A DNA stretch of 64,000 bases from Lanius collurio (taxonomy: Eukaryota > Chordata > Aves > Passeriformes > Laniidae): positions 29,235,047 through 29,299,046 of the forward strand of contig JACBWW010000004.1 of the NCBI GenBank assembly GCA_020086605.1, written 5' to 3'. How positions within the stretch are numbered: the first letter of the stretch is position 1; every line of letters begins with the position of its first letter. The position numbers and the translations under genes are program-made. The notes beneath the pieces are model-generated. The model had not been told where the DNA came from, searched no databases, and was given only the letters and a program-made list of their open reading frames with translations. This document shows, piece by piece, positions 11,760-23,560 of this stretch.

Positions 11760-12140
11760 AAGCAGCCTCGCGACAAAGACTGACCCCGCCACAAAGCCGC
11801 TTTGAGAAACTCGCTCCGGAAAGGGGATAGATGGGCTGCTGCCCTCAGCAGGCGTCCTGCCAGCCGGCGCACTGCACTGCTTGGCTCCCCGACAGGATGT
11901 TCTGTACACGTGGATTTTCCAGGAACACAAAGCCGGGAGCACAGCAGCCCCGGAGCAGCCACGTGCTTTAACCCTGTAGCGGACGGAGGACGGAGCGCCT
12001 CGGTCCCTGCTCCTTGCCGCGTGCCGCAGCGCCACCATCGCAGAGCTTTGCCCTTCAGGCACTGTAGCGCTGCTCCTGCCGGGACCCTCCCCTGCACTGA
12101 GAGCTCCCCCAGCCGCGGACTTCTTTCTAAGGGTGAAAAT
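11760..12140. promoter_or_regulatory. Isolated CpG-rich patch (orphan CpG island candidate)
   Basis: Roughly 30 CpG dinucleotides fall within about 380 nt, against near absence of CpG in the flanking several kilobases. Open frames of 180-220 codons run through it on both strands, the usual by-product of high GC rather than evidence of a protein. None resembles a known family. It may mark a promoter of a non-coding RNA, an alternative promoter or an enhancer island. Direction is unknown. Confidence 0.4.
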
Positions 12141-14670
12141 GCAGATTCCCCCTTCCGGAAAGCAGAATACCAGCAGGCCTCACAAAGCAAGTGTTTGCAC
12201 ACTCCTCCTCACTGGCCGGGGCTGCGCAGAGGGCCTCTTACTGTGCTCCCAATTGGGGAGGAGAGCAGAGTCTGGCCGGGACACACCGCCAGCCCCCATT
12301 CCTCATCGGCTGTGGTACTCGGCAAAACTGAATGGTCTCTCTTGGCACCAGCTAGGATGCGGGAGAAGGGATGGGAAAGCACACACAATGGACTTCCCAA
12401 TTCTCTCTGTTCCGTTTTGCAGGACAATGTTTACCAGCAAACTCCTCACCTGAGCCTTCAGTGAGACAGCCCTGAGAGTACCCTGGTATAGGGTGATTGA
12501 TTGTTCGACAGCTCTTAGTCATGTGCCCCATGCTGAGCCGATGGTGTGTCTGTGGGACATAGCTCAGGCTCTTCATGTTATATCCGTGAGAAAAAACCCC
12601 AGAATTTTGGGCAAGAGGGCACAGACTGGAGCCAGTATTCAAGGCACAAACACCCTTGACTCCTTGTCCAGACATGCTCCTCTGATCTGGCAGCTCTTTT
12701 AGTGGCTAGTGTTTGAGATCACGCTGAGTTTAGCAGCTCTGCATGGCATGCAGGGTTTATCTTCCAGGCCCATGTACCCCAATGAGGCTGGGGGACACAC
12801 TTCATGGGACAGACATGCTCCCCATTGTCCCCATATGTGTCAAACCACAGCACCCAGCATCTCGGGCAGCCAAGCATCACTGGGCACAGAGCTGATGCTT
12901 GCAGGGAAGGAGGGGGGAGCCATTGTGGGCTGGAGCATCCTCTGGATACCAGAGAGCACCAGGGAGACCTGGCTTGTCCATTGGGTTCAGTGGCAGCTGG
13001 GGATGGGAGGACAGGTGGGAGAGCTGGCAGTGGCAGTGCACGACCTTCCTGACTGGCCAGTGGCAGCTGGGGACGCTCTTGGCCGGACTGGGCAGAGCTG
13101 CTGGCTGCTTTGCTGGATTTGCTTCTGCCCTGGCTCTGCCCATCAGGCAGATCCACCACAAAGAAGGGCTAACATGCTACCCATAATTAGAAGGTATATA
13201 ATGCTCATCTTTAAACTCATATTTAAAGTTTCCTCATATTGAGAAGATCAGGGGCCAGGTTTGGGAGTAGCAGAGTTTTCCTAGGGGGCCAGCTCCTGAT
13301 AGGAGCCAGAAGTGGAAGCCTGGTACCCAAGGGTACAGATATGCTGGGTTTCCCATTTCGTGCTCTTCTCCCTGGGTGCTACAGGGCAGTGTAGGGCTTC
13401 CTGTGAGTGACAGGACTCCCAACTTGCACAAACAACTTTCCTCCATCTTCATGAGCTGCATGCACAGGATGGCAGAAATGTCCCTGTAACAGCTGTTTCC
13501 TGGAGATTTATTATCCTGGGTTCAGCTTTGCAGACAGAGTTGTTACCATCCTACAGTCTGTGTTTCCTCCATAAATGTAACCTGGCTCTAAATAATTTCT
13601 TCCTCCACGAAGCTTTAAAATAGTTGATTTGTAAGTGAAATTGTTCAATATTTCTTTTATGCCTCCCTGTTGCTTTTTTCAACAGCTTTACAAATAAGTG
13701 GGATTTTTTTTTTCTTTGTGGCATCTCCATGGGTGGGAAGGCCCCTTTTTGATGGAGGGGAGGAAAACAAAGCACAGAAACTGAAGTAAGCTTCTCCAGG
13801 TCATACCAGAGGCTATGTTGCAGGCAGGGAAACAAAAGCTTTTAATGACACCTTCCCCATGTCTTCTTCCAGACCTCTCATTTAGCTGTGAGCTCCTGTT
13901 TGTTCTGCACATGGTGACAGAGGAACAGCCCCTTTATTCCAGCCAGGCTGTACCCAAAGGGAATGACTCAAATGGTAATTCAGAGATATTGATTGTCTTC
14001 AAAGTGGAAGCCTAAGGCCAAGGGTAACACCTGCTACGTAATCACTCTCCTCTTACTCTGCCCTGTGGCTAATGGGTTTGAGATAAGCCAGTCAGGACCC
14101 TGCCCTGGGCTATCAAATGGAGGCCCTGCTGTTCTCAGCCTAAGAAAGGTCAGTGGGGACTCTGGCAGTCATGCAGGGAGGTTGCCTTTCTTCTTTGCTG
14201 AATGTTGGCAGTAAAATTAGGAATTTCAGAACAAGGTGGTAAAAATGCAATGGAGTATGGGAGAGGTCTGGGTGCAGGGGCATGTGGTGCTGTTCCTCTG
14301 AGGCACTGGAATAGGGTTTTCTAATGCAACAGGGAAGAAAGTGCATTGCTGTTTTGGTTGGTTTATCAGTTAATGGGCTGGTCCTGGTCCCAGTGAGTTG
14401 AGAAGCAAGGATTAATGCCTTGTAGCTTCCTCATGCAATTAGCAAAGACAATTATGAGAGATTCAGGGAGATTAAATGTTTCTTTCTTTGCTTCTCCCTC
14501 TGTTCTGCATATGGATGAAGTCTTCTTCACTTTACACCTGGGATTACTTTCTGTAGTTTTTGAGGATGCCAATCACCGTTGCATTTTGACCCTTCCCCCA
14601 GGAGCACAAACCCATCAGCAGCATTTTATTGCTAACTTGAAGCCAATGGGGTAAGGAAGGGATGTAAATG

Positions 14671-14732
14671 GAAGGGAAAGCACTCTTTCCAGTCTCTGAA
14701 TGGAGGAAGGGGAAGCACTCTTTCCAGTCTCT
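14671..14732 (+). repeat. Short tandem duplication, 35-nt period
   Basis: The segment GAAGGGAAAGCACTCTTTCC with AGTCTCT (from 14671) recurs 35 nt downstream as GAAGGGGAAGCACTCTTTCC with AGTCTCT (from 14706), with one difference over 27 nt. It looks like a local replication-slippage duplication. Confidence 0.7.
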
Positions 14733-15603
14733 CTCCAGCAGTGTCAGGGGTGACACTGCAACCCAAATGTCATCTTTCAGGGCATAGGGGAGATGCTTTG
14801 CCACCCTGGTTAATGACAAATTTAATAAATTCCCCAAACACAATGCCTTTCTGGGCAATTGATGCAGTTTCTTTGAAATTTTCAAAAACACAAAGTATGA
14901 TATTTTTGCTTTGTAAAGTCCAAAACATCTTTCTTATTTTATTGGGTTCCATAACCAAGAAAAAGAAGTTATTTATAACTTTTACGTGTCTCCTTTTTAG
15001 TCTGGTGAGGGAGCAAGGGAATATTAATGCTTGAGGGGGATTCCCACCCTCCCCCGCTTCTCAAAGAAAGCCTGCCTTGTTTTAAGCATTTTCCTTCTGC
15101 CTGTCTCCATAGAAAATATAAGGGATATGGGATCTGGTATTCATTATAAGCTCCCAACAGAGTAAGATCAATGAAACTTTAAATAAAGCAGCTGTGAGCC
15201 AGTATGTTATTTAGCTGTTGAAGTTTAAAACGTGCTTAACAAAAACGAAGCATAATTATTTGGTGAGGGTCTCTGTTCCCTTTTTCAGAAGCTTGTGTGA
15301 TTCTGTCTTGTGGCTGGTGCTTCATAGTCACCCAAGGCAGATCTTGCCTGAATTTTCATCTGTGTACCTACCTAGGTACTGGCACATGGAGCCTAGGTCG
15401 TGAAGCAGCCAGCTATTACATAGCCATGGCTACTTTTACCTTTGAAATCAGGGGTGTCAGTTTAAGCATAAAACCTCTCTTCTCTTCCTTGCATCTGAAA
15501 AGGATTTAGTAAAACAAAAAAAACCTTAAAGCTGTCTTTTCTTTAAATAGGGAATGATTTTTTATGCTCTTATTTTTTTTCTTCCTTTTTTGTTCTAGCT
15601 TTG

Positions 15604-15660
15604 AGGGAAAAAAAAAACAAAAAAAAACCCAACCAAACCCAACAACAACCCAAAATAGGA
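15604..15660. repeat. A-rich low-complexity tract
   Basis: A run of A's interrupted by single C's passes into AACCC and AACAA words. It is simple sequence, possibly an old retroposon tail, but no body of an element was recognised next to it. Confidence 0.6.
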
Positions 15661-18600
15661 CTGAAGCCCCAGTGCAGCTGTCAGGAACACTTCAAGTTTC
15701 CCTGTGTACACCGTTTGGTCACAGCATGTTACGCTTTGAGTGCAGAGCCCAGCAGTATTTTCCCTGAGTCACTCTTCTCCTCTGCCATGAAGCTGCCTGC
15801 CAGAGCCAGTGCTTTATATGTCCCTATTTCCATCTCAGTCACACAGTGGAGCTAGGGTCATGGAGAGCATTTTTCACCAGACAGGGAGTTCATTTTCCCT
15901 CCTCTCAGCAGCACAGCCCAGAGCAGCAAAGGCTGATCAGGCCAGGCTTGTAACATGAATTCTGCCCAGCCTGAAGAAAAGGCCTCTGAGCTTCCAGGCG
16001 ATACCCTTTCACCAAATGATGAGAAGGAGGGTGGGAGTCACCTGTGGGAGCAGCAACCTATTTAAGCATCATGATATTTTTCATTTTTATCAGTTGCCTT
16101 GCAGCTAAGACATGGGAAAAACAAAGCAAAGGTCACACAAGAGCAATGAAATGATCAGAGGCTGGAAGGACTTACAAGAAAAAAAGAAAGGGGATAAATA
16201 TGTGTATCTCAGCTGTGCAGGGACAGCTAAGGAGGGTTGTTATTACTGTCCAAAGGGAACAGTCCCCAGGGAGGAAAAAGGAGTCTTTATCCTACTTCAA
16301 GTGCTTGTAACTCAATGTGACAGGAGAAATTTTGAAACAAAAAGATGGGTTAAACAGACAAAAAATAAAGTGCCTTGTAACATCATTTGTTAAACTGAAG
16401 TGACTTCCCACAGAGAGCAGCAGAAGTGCAGGCTCTTGCCTTGTCTGTACACTGGGGAGGGGATGTATTTTCCTGTGAAAAGGCAGGAGGTGGTGGTGAG
16501 GAGACAGGGCAAGTAATGAAGGAGGGATTGACCTGCCAGCCTCTTTGTCTTCCAGCTTTCTGCCTGTACAAAATAACCTGTGCCTGTTGCTTTCCCTCCT
16601 TGCCATTCAATGCCTGAATTTTACAGCAGTCACAAAAGAGAACTCTTCTGCTTGTATATATGCTGAGAATTAGCACACTGGGGATGTTAGAAAGTCATGT
16701 AGCAGTATCAGACCCTTGGAAAATCTGTTGTGGCATTATTTAATGTACTGTGCAGCTCAGGGGGCTGCATGAGAGAAGCCATGGCTGTTTTAGAGCTACA
16801 GAAATGGTGCCAAATAGAAGAGAGATCTGTACAATCATGTCTTTTGTTTTGGGCAGACACATATTCAGAACACTGGTAGCCAAACAGCTCTAGAGCAATA
16901 GGTGGAATATGTGCTTGGGTTACTGTGCTTTGCAGCCTGGCGTGCCCTGCAGCTCACTGCACACCAATGTCAGGGCTCTGAGATTAACTTGGTTAGAGCT
17001 GAACTTCATACCCTAATACTGGCCTTTAAAGTCTATGCAGAGTAGCATGGTTCAGACAAATCCCTATGCTTAACAAGTAAGAGATGAACCACTATAGAAG
17101 TTTTCCCCTGAGCCTTCCAGCTGCTGCACCCTGGGAACTGTCCCACATCACTGCTATATTTGCTGGTGCTGATCACTCCTTAATGTCTGCAGATGAGAGT
17201 GCTTTGTGGCGTCAAACACACCCCTGCTCGTAAGCCAAAATCTGCTGAATTTTCTCTTACATTTAGATGACCTTTTCAGCACTTGTGGCTGCAAAGGAAA
17301 TATTCAGAGAATTGTCCTCTTAAGGGCTTGGCTGGCTGGCATTATGGGTTTGGGGAAGAGTGAGTTCCAGTGTCCTCACAAGTTATTCTAGCTCTATGTT
17401 GTTATATTTGTCATGTAGATCATGGGATGGTTTAAAGCTCAAGGGCCTGATGTTACATGGTGGCATTGTCCCCATCAGGGAAAGAGCACTTCAGAGATAA
17501 GTTCTCTGGTGCGGATATGGTGAGATGTGGATCTAGTTAGTACTCCTCTGACAGCAGAGCCCTGTCAAGGGGGAGGAGTGATAGTTATGGTTCAAAAACC
17601 CCAAATAATTGTTATTAGAGTAGCCCTGAAAGTTGAGTTTGTAAAAAGGAAGGAGAGAGAACAGCAAGTAGGACAAGCTGGGAGCAGAAACCTCCAGAAA
17701 TAGGTCTGTCACTATTTTGAATTGACTGTAGCATCAAATCACATCTATAGAAAGATTATGTGTACCTGTATCTTTAGGCAATAGGAAAAGAAAGACATCT
17801 GTATTGGTTTGAGTCCTTGCAAAGAGTTATAATGCTTATATATACACACCTTTTCAAAGTAACTACAGTGGCATAAGAATTCCATGCAAGTTATGAATTA
17901 TTCCTGGATGGTTAAACAGTCACTGAAATTACAGTTTGCTTTCCAGCAACATCTGTCAGAAGGCTGGAGGAACCAGGATGTCATATATATATGTAAGATT
18001 TGTGCATTCTTCTTTGTGCTTTAATCTATGTAATGTGACATCTATTTTAAACAGTCTCTTGTGATTACAGCTTAGAGACAGTTTTCCTGGACTGTACAAG
18101 TATGTGGTAGAATGTTTTAATGTTGTTTTTCCTCGGTCTAACAGTTGCCTAAAAATAAGAAATCAACCCACCCATGATGGGGCACATACTATCCTCCCCA
18201 GACTTGAAAACATGTGAAAAGAGGATGAGATGAACACAACACACATTGATAACACTCCAGCCTTCCACAAAGGTTTGACCTCTATTCCTTAAGGATAGCA
18301 CAAAGCAATATATACTGCTCTTCATGAACAGCATGGCATTCCGTGGTGACGAAACTGAAGTTATTGTTAAATCTTACCTGTGATTCTGCCATTCACTTCA
18401 TAACTTGGCCCTTAAATATCACACCCTCTGTTCTTGTCTTCAGTGTGTTTCAAACTCTTCTCAACCTGATTCATCTGCATGTTTTGACACTGCATGCTCT
18501 AATCTGTTTAACAAATTATTAATGCAGGTGTTGAATGATCCCTAAGAAGAGAATGCTAAGAGATCCCTGATTCCCCAAAGGAATTGTCCCTAGGTTTGTC

Positions 18601-21600
18601 AAGGAGCTATTTTGAGTGCAGACTCTGAAAAAGTTGTACTTTCAGCCTACAATGAATTTTACTTTGGCATGTTCCTATTTGCTTAAAAAATGGACCAAAA
18701 GATGTGCCTTCTGCTGAGAACAAAAACTGTTGCCAATGTTAGTCCCTGGGTCTTTGTACATAAAGAAGGTGGTTTGTCAAAACAAAGATACAGTATGATT
18801 TAAGCTGCTTGGAAATGTAATGGCAGACTATGGCCATGACTGCAGTTGTGTTTGGGGGTACTCTAACACAAAGTTAAATCAGAAAGGGGCTTAGGTGGCT
18901 TTCAGGAAAGGTCTGAAAGGGCCAGACAAGGAAGGACACATGATGCTGCAGATGATCTATTACCCTCTGAAGGGTTTATAAACTGCTTTAACCCCATAAG
19001 GTGTTTTTGTGGCAGTTAGCAGCTCGCTCTCACAGTGTTGTGAGATTTCCTCAGGTGTTCACATTCAGTGTCTAAAAGTAAACACACTGAGCTGGTGTAA
19101 ACTTCTGATCATCCAGATACTAACCCGAGGAAAAAAAATTCCTTTACACTTTGTACCTGTAATCCTCATGCTGGACAAGGTTCCAGCTGCCCAGCTGCAG
19201 CTGGCACAAATTTACATAAAAACTAACCTAAACCTTGTTGCATTTATAGATAATGTAAAAAATGTGATGTGCATAATGCCTTGCCATTATTAAATTTCTA
19301 CTGGGATATGATCTGATGTGATGGTGCACTATTCTGTTGTCAGTCTGCCTTGACTGCTTCACACAGTGGCAAACTGCAAAGATATAGGCAGCACCTGCTA
19401 CATGTCCTAGAGAAGAGGGGATGATCAGTTCCTGCCTCTTCTATGTTTTCCTGAGCTACAGCCATGGAAGACTCACAGACTTATCTGAATTAAAAGGCAA
19501 AGTCTGCAACTTCAGTGATGAGCTACAGATCCCCCTATACATAAAGTACCTCCAGGACTAGCTAAATACTGCTGCTAAACTATAATTAATGGGATGTTAA
19601 TTATTACATTTGGCTAGAAAAAATGAGTGTGAGGAACTGTTATCCATGGGGTTCTGGCAGGAGGCAGATGAAACAAGGCTGGTTAGGCTGTGAGGACTGT
19701 GGAAGAGTAGCTCTCAGTCAGGTTCCCCAACTCCACTGACTGCTCAGTGATACAGCCTCAGGGCAGCACATTTCACACTAAACTACAGTCTGCCGAAAAA
19801 AGGGTTCTACTTGCTAAATATACTCCTGGGTGGTGGGCAAGGGCTCTCAGCCTGACACTAACATTTAAGAAATCTATATTTTTAGATCTGAGCAATTTGA
19901 AAAGCTTAGCTTTCCCAGAAAGTGGAAAAACAGAAAAAACCCAGAGACAAGCTTATTTATGAATGTGTTATTCTATTATCTTTAGGTCAATTTCTATTTT
20001 CTTTCTCCAAATATTTTGAAGAAAAGTAATTGGTGCTCAAATTCTTTATTCAGCTTTTGCCACCTACTTGAGACTTCTGTAAAGCAGTTCTTGGACCCTC
20101 ATTGCTGCTACTCCTAAGAGAGCTACACTTATCTAGCAGTAAGAGAAATATGTTAGTTAGTCATGGAGCTTTGGAAAAAAAAGAACAGAGAATGCATAGG
20201 TAACTAAGAGTACAGGAAAGGAGAAAATGAAGAACAGTAGAGGAGATTAATACAGATAACCATAATGGAAGAAGTAACAAATATATTCACCAGTAGCAGG
20301 AGAGGATGCAAGCTACATTTCTGCTTCCATTCAAGCAGTCTTGTAGAAGTGGGCAGGCGCTGAGTTTCTGGCTACATGGCTTACACAGCAGCTTCACTGT
20401 GGATCTGTGGGACAGCAGTTTTTGTAGAGGGTCTTCAGTAATGGTAGGAAGAGACTCTGAATTGGAGTCTCTCTTTTTTCCTCTCTTGCTCCATTTTTTC
20501 CCTGTTTCCTCCTCCTCCCTTGTTTAAAACTGTCTGTAGGGTGAGGCCATATAAACTTCTTGTATCCAGATCATCCTGCAGCAAGTTATGCCACAGGTCT
20601 GCTATCAGTTGGTGAAGAACTACCTCATTTTGCATGTTTTGACTTGGACTTCATTAGTTTAATTTGATTACTTTTTTTTTTTTCCTTAAATTTGGAAGAG
20701 ACAGCAAAGAATTAATCCCTATCAACTGTTTTTCCACAAGCAGTACAAGACATTAATGGTATCTGGCTGAGACTGTGTTTCAACTTTCATTTAATCTTCT
20801 GCTGTCTTCACTTCCAAATAGTAATTGTATTTACCTAGTTACCTTGATGAATAAACTACAAGGATTTTAGCCTGCTTGTGTGGCTCTCAATAACCAGAAT
20901 TGCAGGAATGTAGAAGTGTGGACACTACTGGGCTAACCAGGAGCAGTAGTATTAACAAGTCTTAGGTGGTCTTCAGAAAACCTCAAGCCAAAGGGAGAAA
21001 TGGTCCTGCCTGTTTACATAAAACTTGGAGAAACTGGGTAGGAAACAGACGTGCTTGCTCATGACCCTCACGTGAGAAGTCCGTGTGAGTAAAAGAGAGT
21101 GTGACCTTTATGCTGGTAACAGACCTAGGTAACACTGGAACGTTCTAAAGAGTGATTGTTGTCTCATGGCTCTCCTCCTGACTTTTGACACTTTTCACCC
21201 AGTGTTCAGATAATGACATGCAGGGAGATTACTGCTTTGTAGTTATAAGGACAAGGCTTATTAGGCTGCAGTTTTGCACTGCTAAAATGAGCAGCTCTTC
21301 CTTAAAGGGGCACTCCTGCCCCTTCCTCTCTTCTCTGTTCAGTGCTAACCCTTGTTTTTATCCCACTACAAGCTGGTTTTCATGGAGTTAAACCTTCAGA
21401 AATCTGCTTGCTGCCTTTTCCAGTACTACCTTTTGCTGGTTTAGCTTTGTGTACCTGCTCACTCTGCAGACAGGAGAGTCCTGGTGTTGACAGGAACAGA
21501 ACTGCCTGTTCCCATGGCACCTGTTAAAGCACTGTAACTCATTATGAAATTAGCACTGTTAAATGTTAGATGGCACATCTGAATGTATCTTCCTCAGCAG

Positions 21601-22589
21601 GCAAAGTATATGATCTGCAGGGATAATCACAAGTATTGTCTTTCCTTGCTCAAAGTCCTCCCTGTACTGCAGATTCTCTTGTCTGTGCATCATCCTGGCT
21701 TTTCTCACAGATGCAGCCTCTGTGCAGGATGGAAATGTGCATCTTTGGAACCCAAGAGAGAAACAAGCAACACTGACAGTGCCCTTGTCAAACCTTTAGC
21801 TACGCTGTAGCCTTTCTCATCAGGGCATGCAGCAGAAATAACTTTCCCATTTTTGGGACTCTGCATGCTGTTGCAGTTTGAGGAGTACTCGAGTGTGAGG
21901 GCAGTAATATAAAGATATGATGTCAGCACCATCATGTGCTGTGTTGTTCTTGGGAAATTTATGTCAATGACTAAGCATAAAAAAGAGAAATTCATCCGAT
22001 AAAGGTCATTCATAACAGAACCTGGGTGTAACAAAGATGGTCCACAAAGGGAAGGGGTAGGGGATGGGACTCAGGGCAGTGTGGGACTCCAGGTGACAAA
22101 TCAGGAAAATGCTATTAAAAGGATCATACTGTAATTATCAAAATGCATCAAAAGGGGCAGTCTGGTGCAGCTGTACTTTCTGGCCTTTTATGTAAAGGCA
22201 ACTGATCCAGCAGTGCACAAATCGGGCAAGGACAGCCACAGAGCTGCAGCCTGTTCTGTACTGGAAAACTAGTGGGTATATGTTCAACTTTCAAATGTCT
22301 TCTGCATTTCAAATACTCCTTGGGATCATCTGTTGACTTTAGTGCAACCACCGAGAAGCCAAGCTCTGACACACTCTGCAGTTTAGTAGAATGGAAACGA
22401 AGCTCAGCTCTCTACCTTGTCGTTACACGCTTGGTTCCAAATAAGGACTTCAGCAGAGTAGGAGCTCCTTACATATTTTCCTCCTCTCATTCTTTGCTCG
22501 TCAGGGCCCAGAAACGCCTGATGTGCATGCAAGCCCTTGCCCGCACACAAGAGCACCACAGCTTTTAGCGTGTTGTGTATTGGATGAGT

Positions 22590-23560
22590 AAAAGAGCCCC
22601 GATGATTGTACTCGACCCCTCCGCGCAGCTTTCCCGGCCCCCTGGAGACGCCGGCCGTATAAGAGCTGCTGCCGCTCCAACATGGCTCCCAGCTGAGGGG
22701 CGCCGGTGCCGCCCCCGTCCCGGCCTGGATTCCCCGGGGAGGGGCGTGGCCGCCGCCTCCGCCAATCGCCGCGCGGGGCGGTGCTGACGCGCGGGGCCGC
22801 CTCCATTTCACGGCGCAGCGCTGGTGTTGCGCAGCAGTCGGAGTCGTCTGTCGCCGGGGGAGGACGCGTCTGCCTGACCACTGACTGTCTGCCACCCTGC
22901 ACCGCGTACCCGCCCGGCTCGGCCTGCAGCAAGACCCACAGCCCAGGTTCGTGAAAGCTCCGGGACCTTACTCGCAGAGCGCGGTGCCGGGGAAGCGTAG
23001 CGGGGCGGGTGCGGCCCGGGGCCCTCCCGCTATGCGCCCAGCCGGTTCGCGTCCCCGCGTCCGGCGTTGTCGCCGCTCTGTTCCGCTCGGTGCGTGCCGC
23101 GGCGGGGTCGGTGCCGCAGCCGGGTGCGGCACGGCAGCCATTTTGTGGCAGAGCGATGGCGTTTGCTTTTCTTCTCGGCTCGGCGGGGGCGGGGCTAGCC
23201 TGGGGCGGCAGCTGGGCGGGGCCGAAGGCGGAGCGCCGCGCTCCCATTGGCGCGGGCTGAGGCGGTGTCCGCCCGCCGCCTTCCCATTGGCCGGGGGCGG
23301 GGCCGGCTGGCGCACTGCGGCAGCGGCGGGGGCGGTGCTGAGTCACCGGGCGGGCCCTGACGCGCCTGTCCCCGCAGCAGCGCCGCGCACACACAGCCAT
23401 GAGCGGCTGCCGCGTCTTCATCGGGAGGCTGAACCCGGCCGCCAGAGAGAAGGATGTGGAGAGGTTCTTCAAGGGGTACGGCCGCATACGCGATATCGAC
23501 CTGAAGAGGGGCTTCGGATTCGTGGTGAGTGCGCCCCCTTTCCTCCATCCACCCCCCCAC
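22590..23560 (+). promoter_or_regulatory. SRSF5: SRSF5 CpG-island promoter
   Basis: CpG density and GC content rise abruptly near 22610 and fall again after 23560, covering the promoter, non-coding exon 1, intron 1 and the first coding exon. Visible elements upstream of exon 1 include a TATA-like GTATAAGA at 22658-22665, a YY1-like ACATGGC near 22680 and a CCAAT motif in CGCCAATCGC near 22760. Intron 1 contains a GCCATTTT YY1-type word (23137-23144), two inverted CCAAT boxes (ATTGG at 23246-23250 and 23286-23290) next to GC boxes, and a perfect AP-1 site TGAGTCA at 23339-23345. This is typical of a broadly expressed housekeeping gene. Long open frames on the minus strand here are a GC effect. 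Confidence 0.85.
22800..22946 (+). other. SRSF5: SRSF5 exon 1 (5' UTR, non-coding)
   Basis: The sequence after the CCAAT-bearing promoter ends at a consensus donor CCCAG|GTTCGTG (exon end 22946). No ATG in frame with the protein is present in it. The 5' boundary is not defined by the sequence and is placed only approximately. SR-protein genes commonly have such a non-coding first exon. Confidence 0.6.

Larger units (their letters stand above)
10518..22580. other. Intergenic region between SUSD6 and SRSF5
   Basis: About 12 kb with no recognisable protein-coding exon on either strand. It holds a CpG-rich patch (11760-12140), a 35-nt tandem duplication near 14671-14732, an A-rich run at 15608-15650 and a cluster of three CAGCTG E-boxes at 19184-19203. 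The remainder is AT-rich unique-looking sequence in which I see nothing. Confidence 0.6.

Noticed and set aside
11802..12464. A 220-codon plus-strand frame, and 183- and 199-codon minus-strand frames
   Set aside because: They overlap on both strands in GC-rich DNA and none shows family similarity or splice-site support, so only the CpG patch was kept.
22501..23487. A 328-codon open frame on the minus strand over the SRSF5 promoter
   Set aside because: It lies in a CpG island antisense to the real gene, is low-complexity Pro/Ala/Arg in composition and has no domain. It is a GC artefact.
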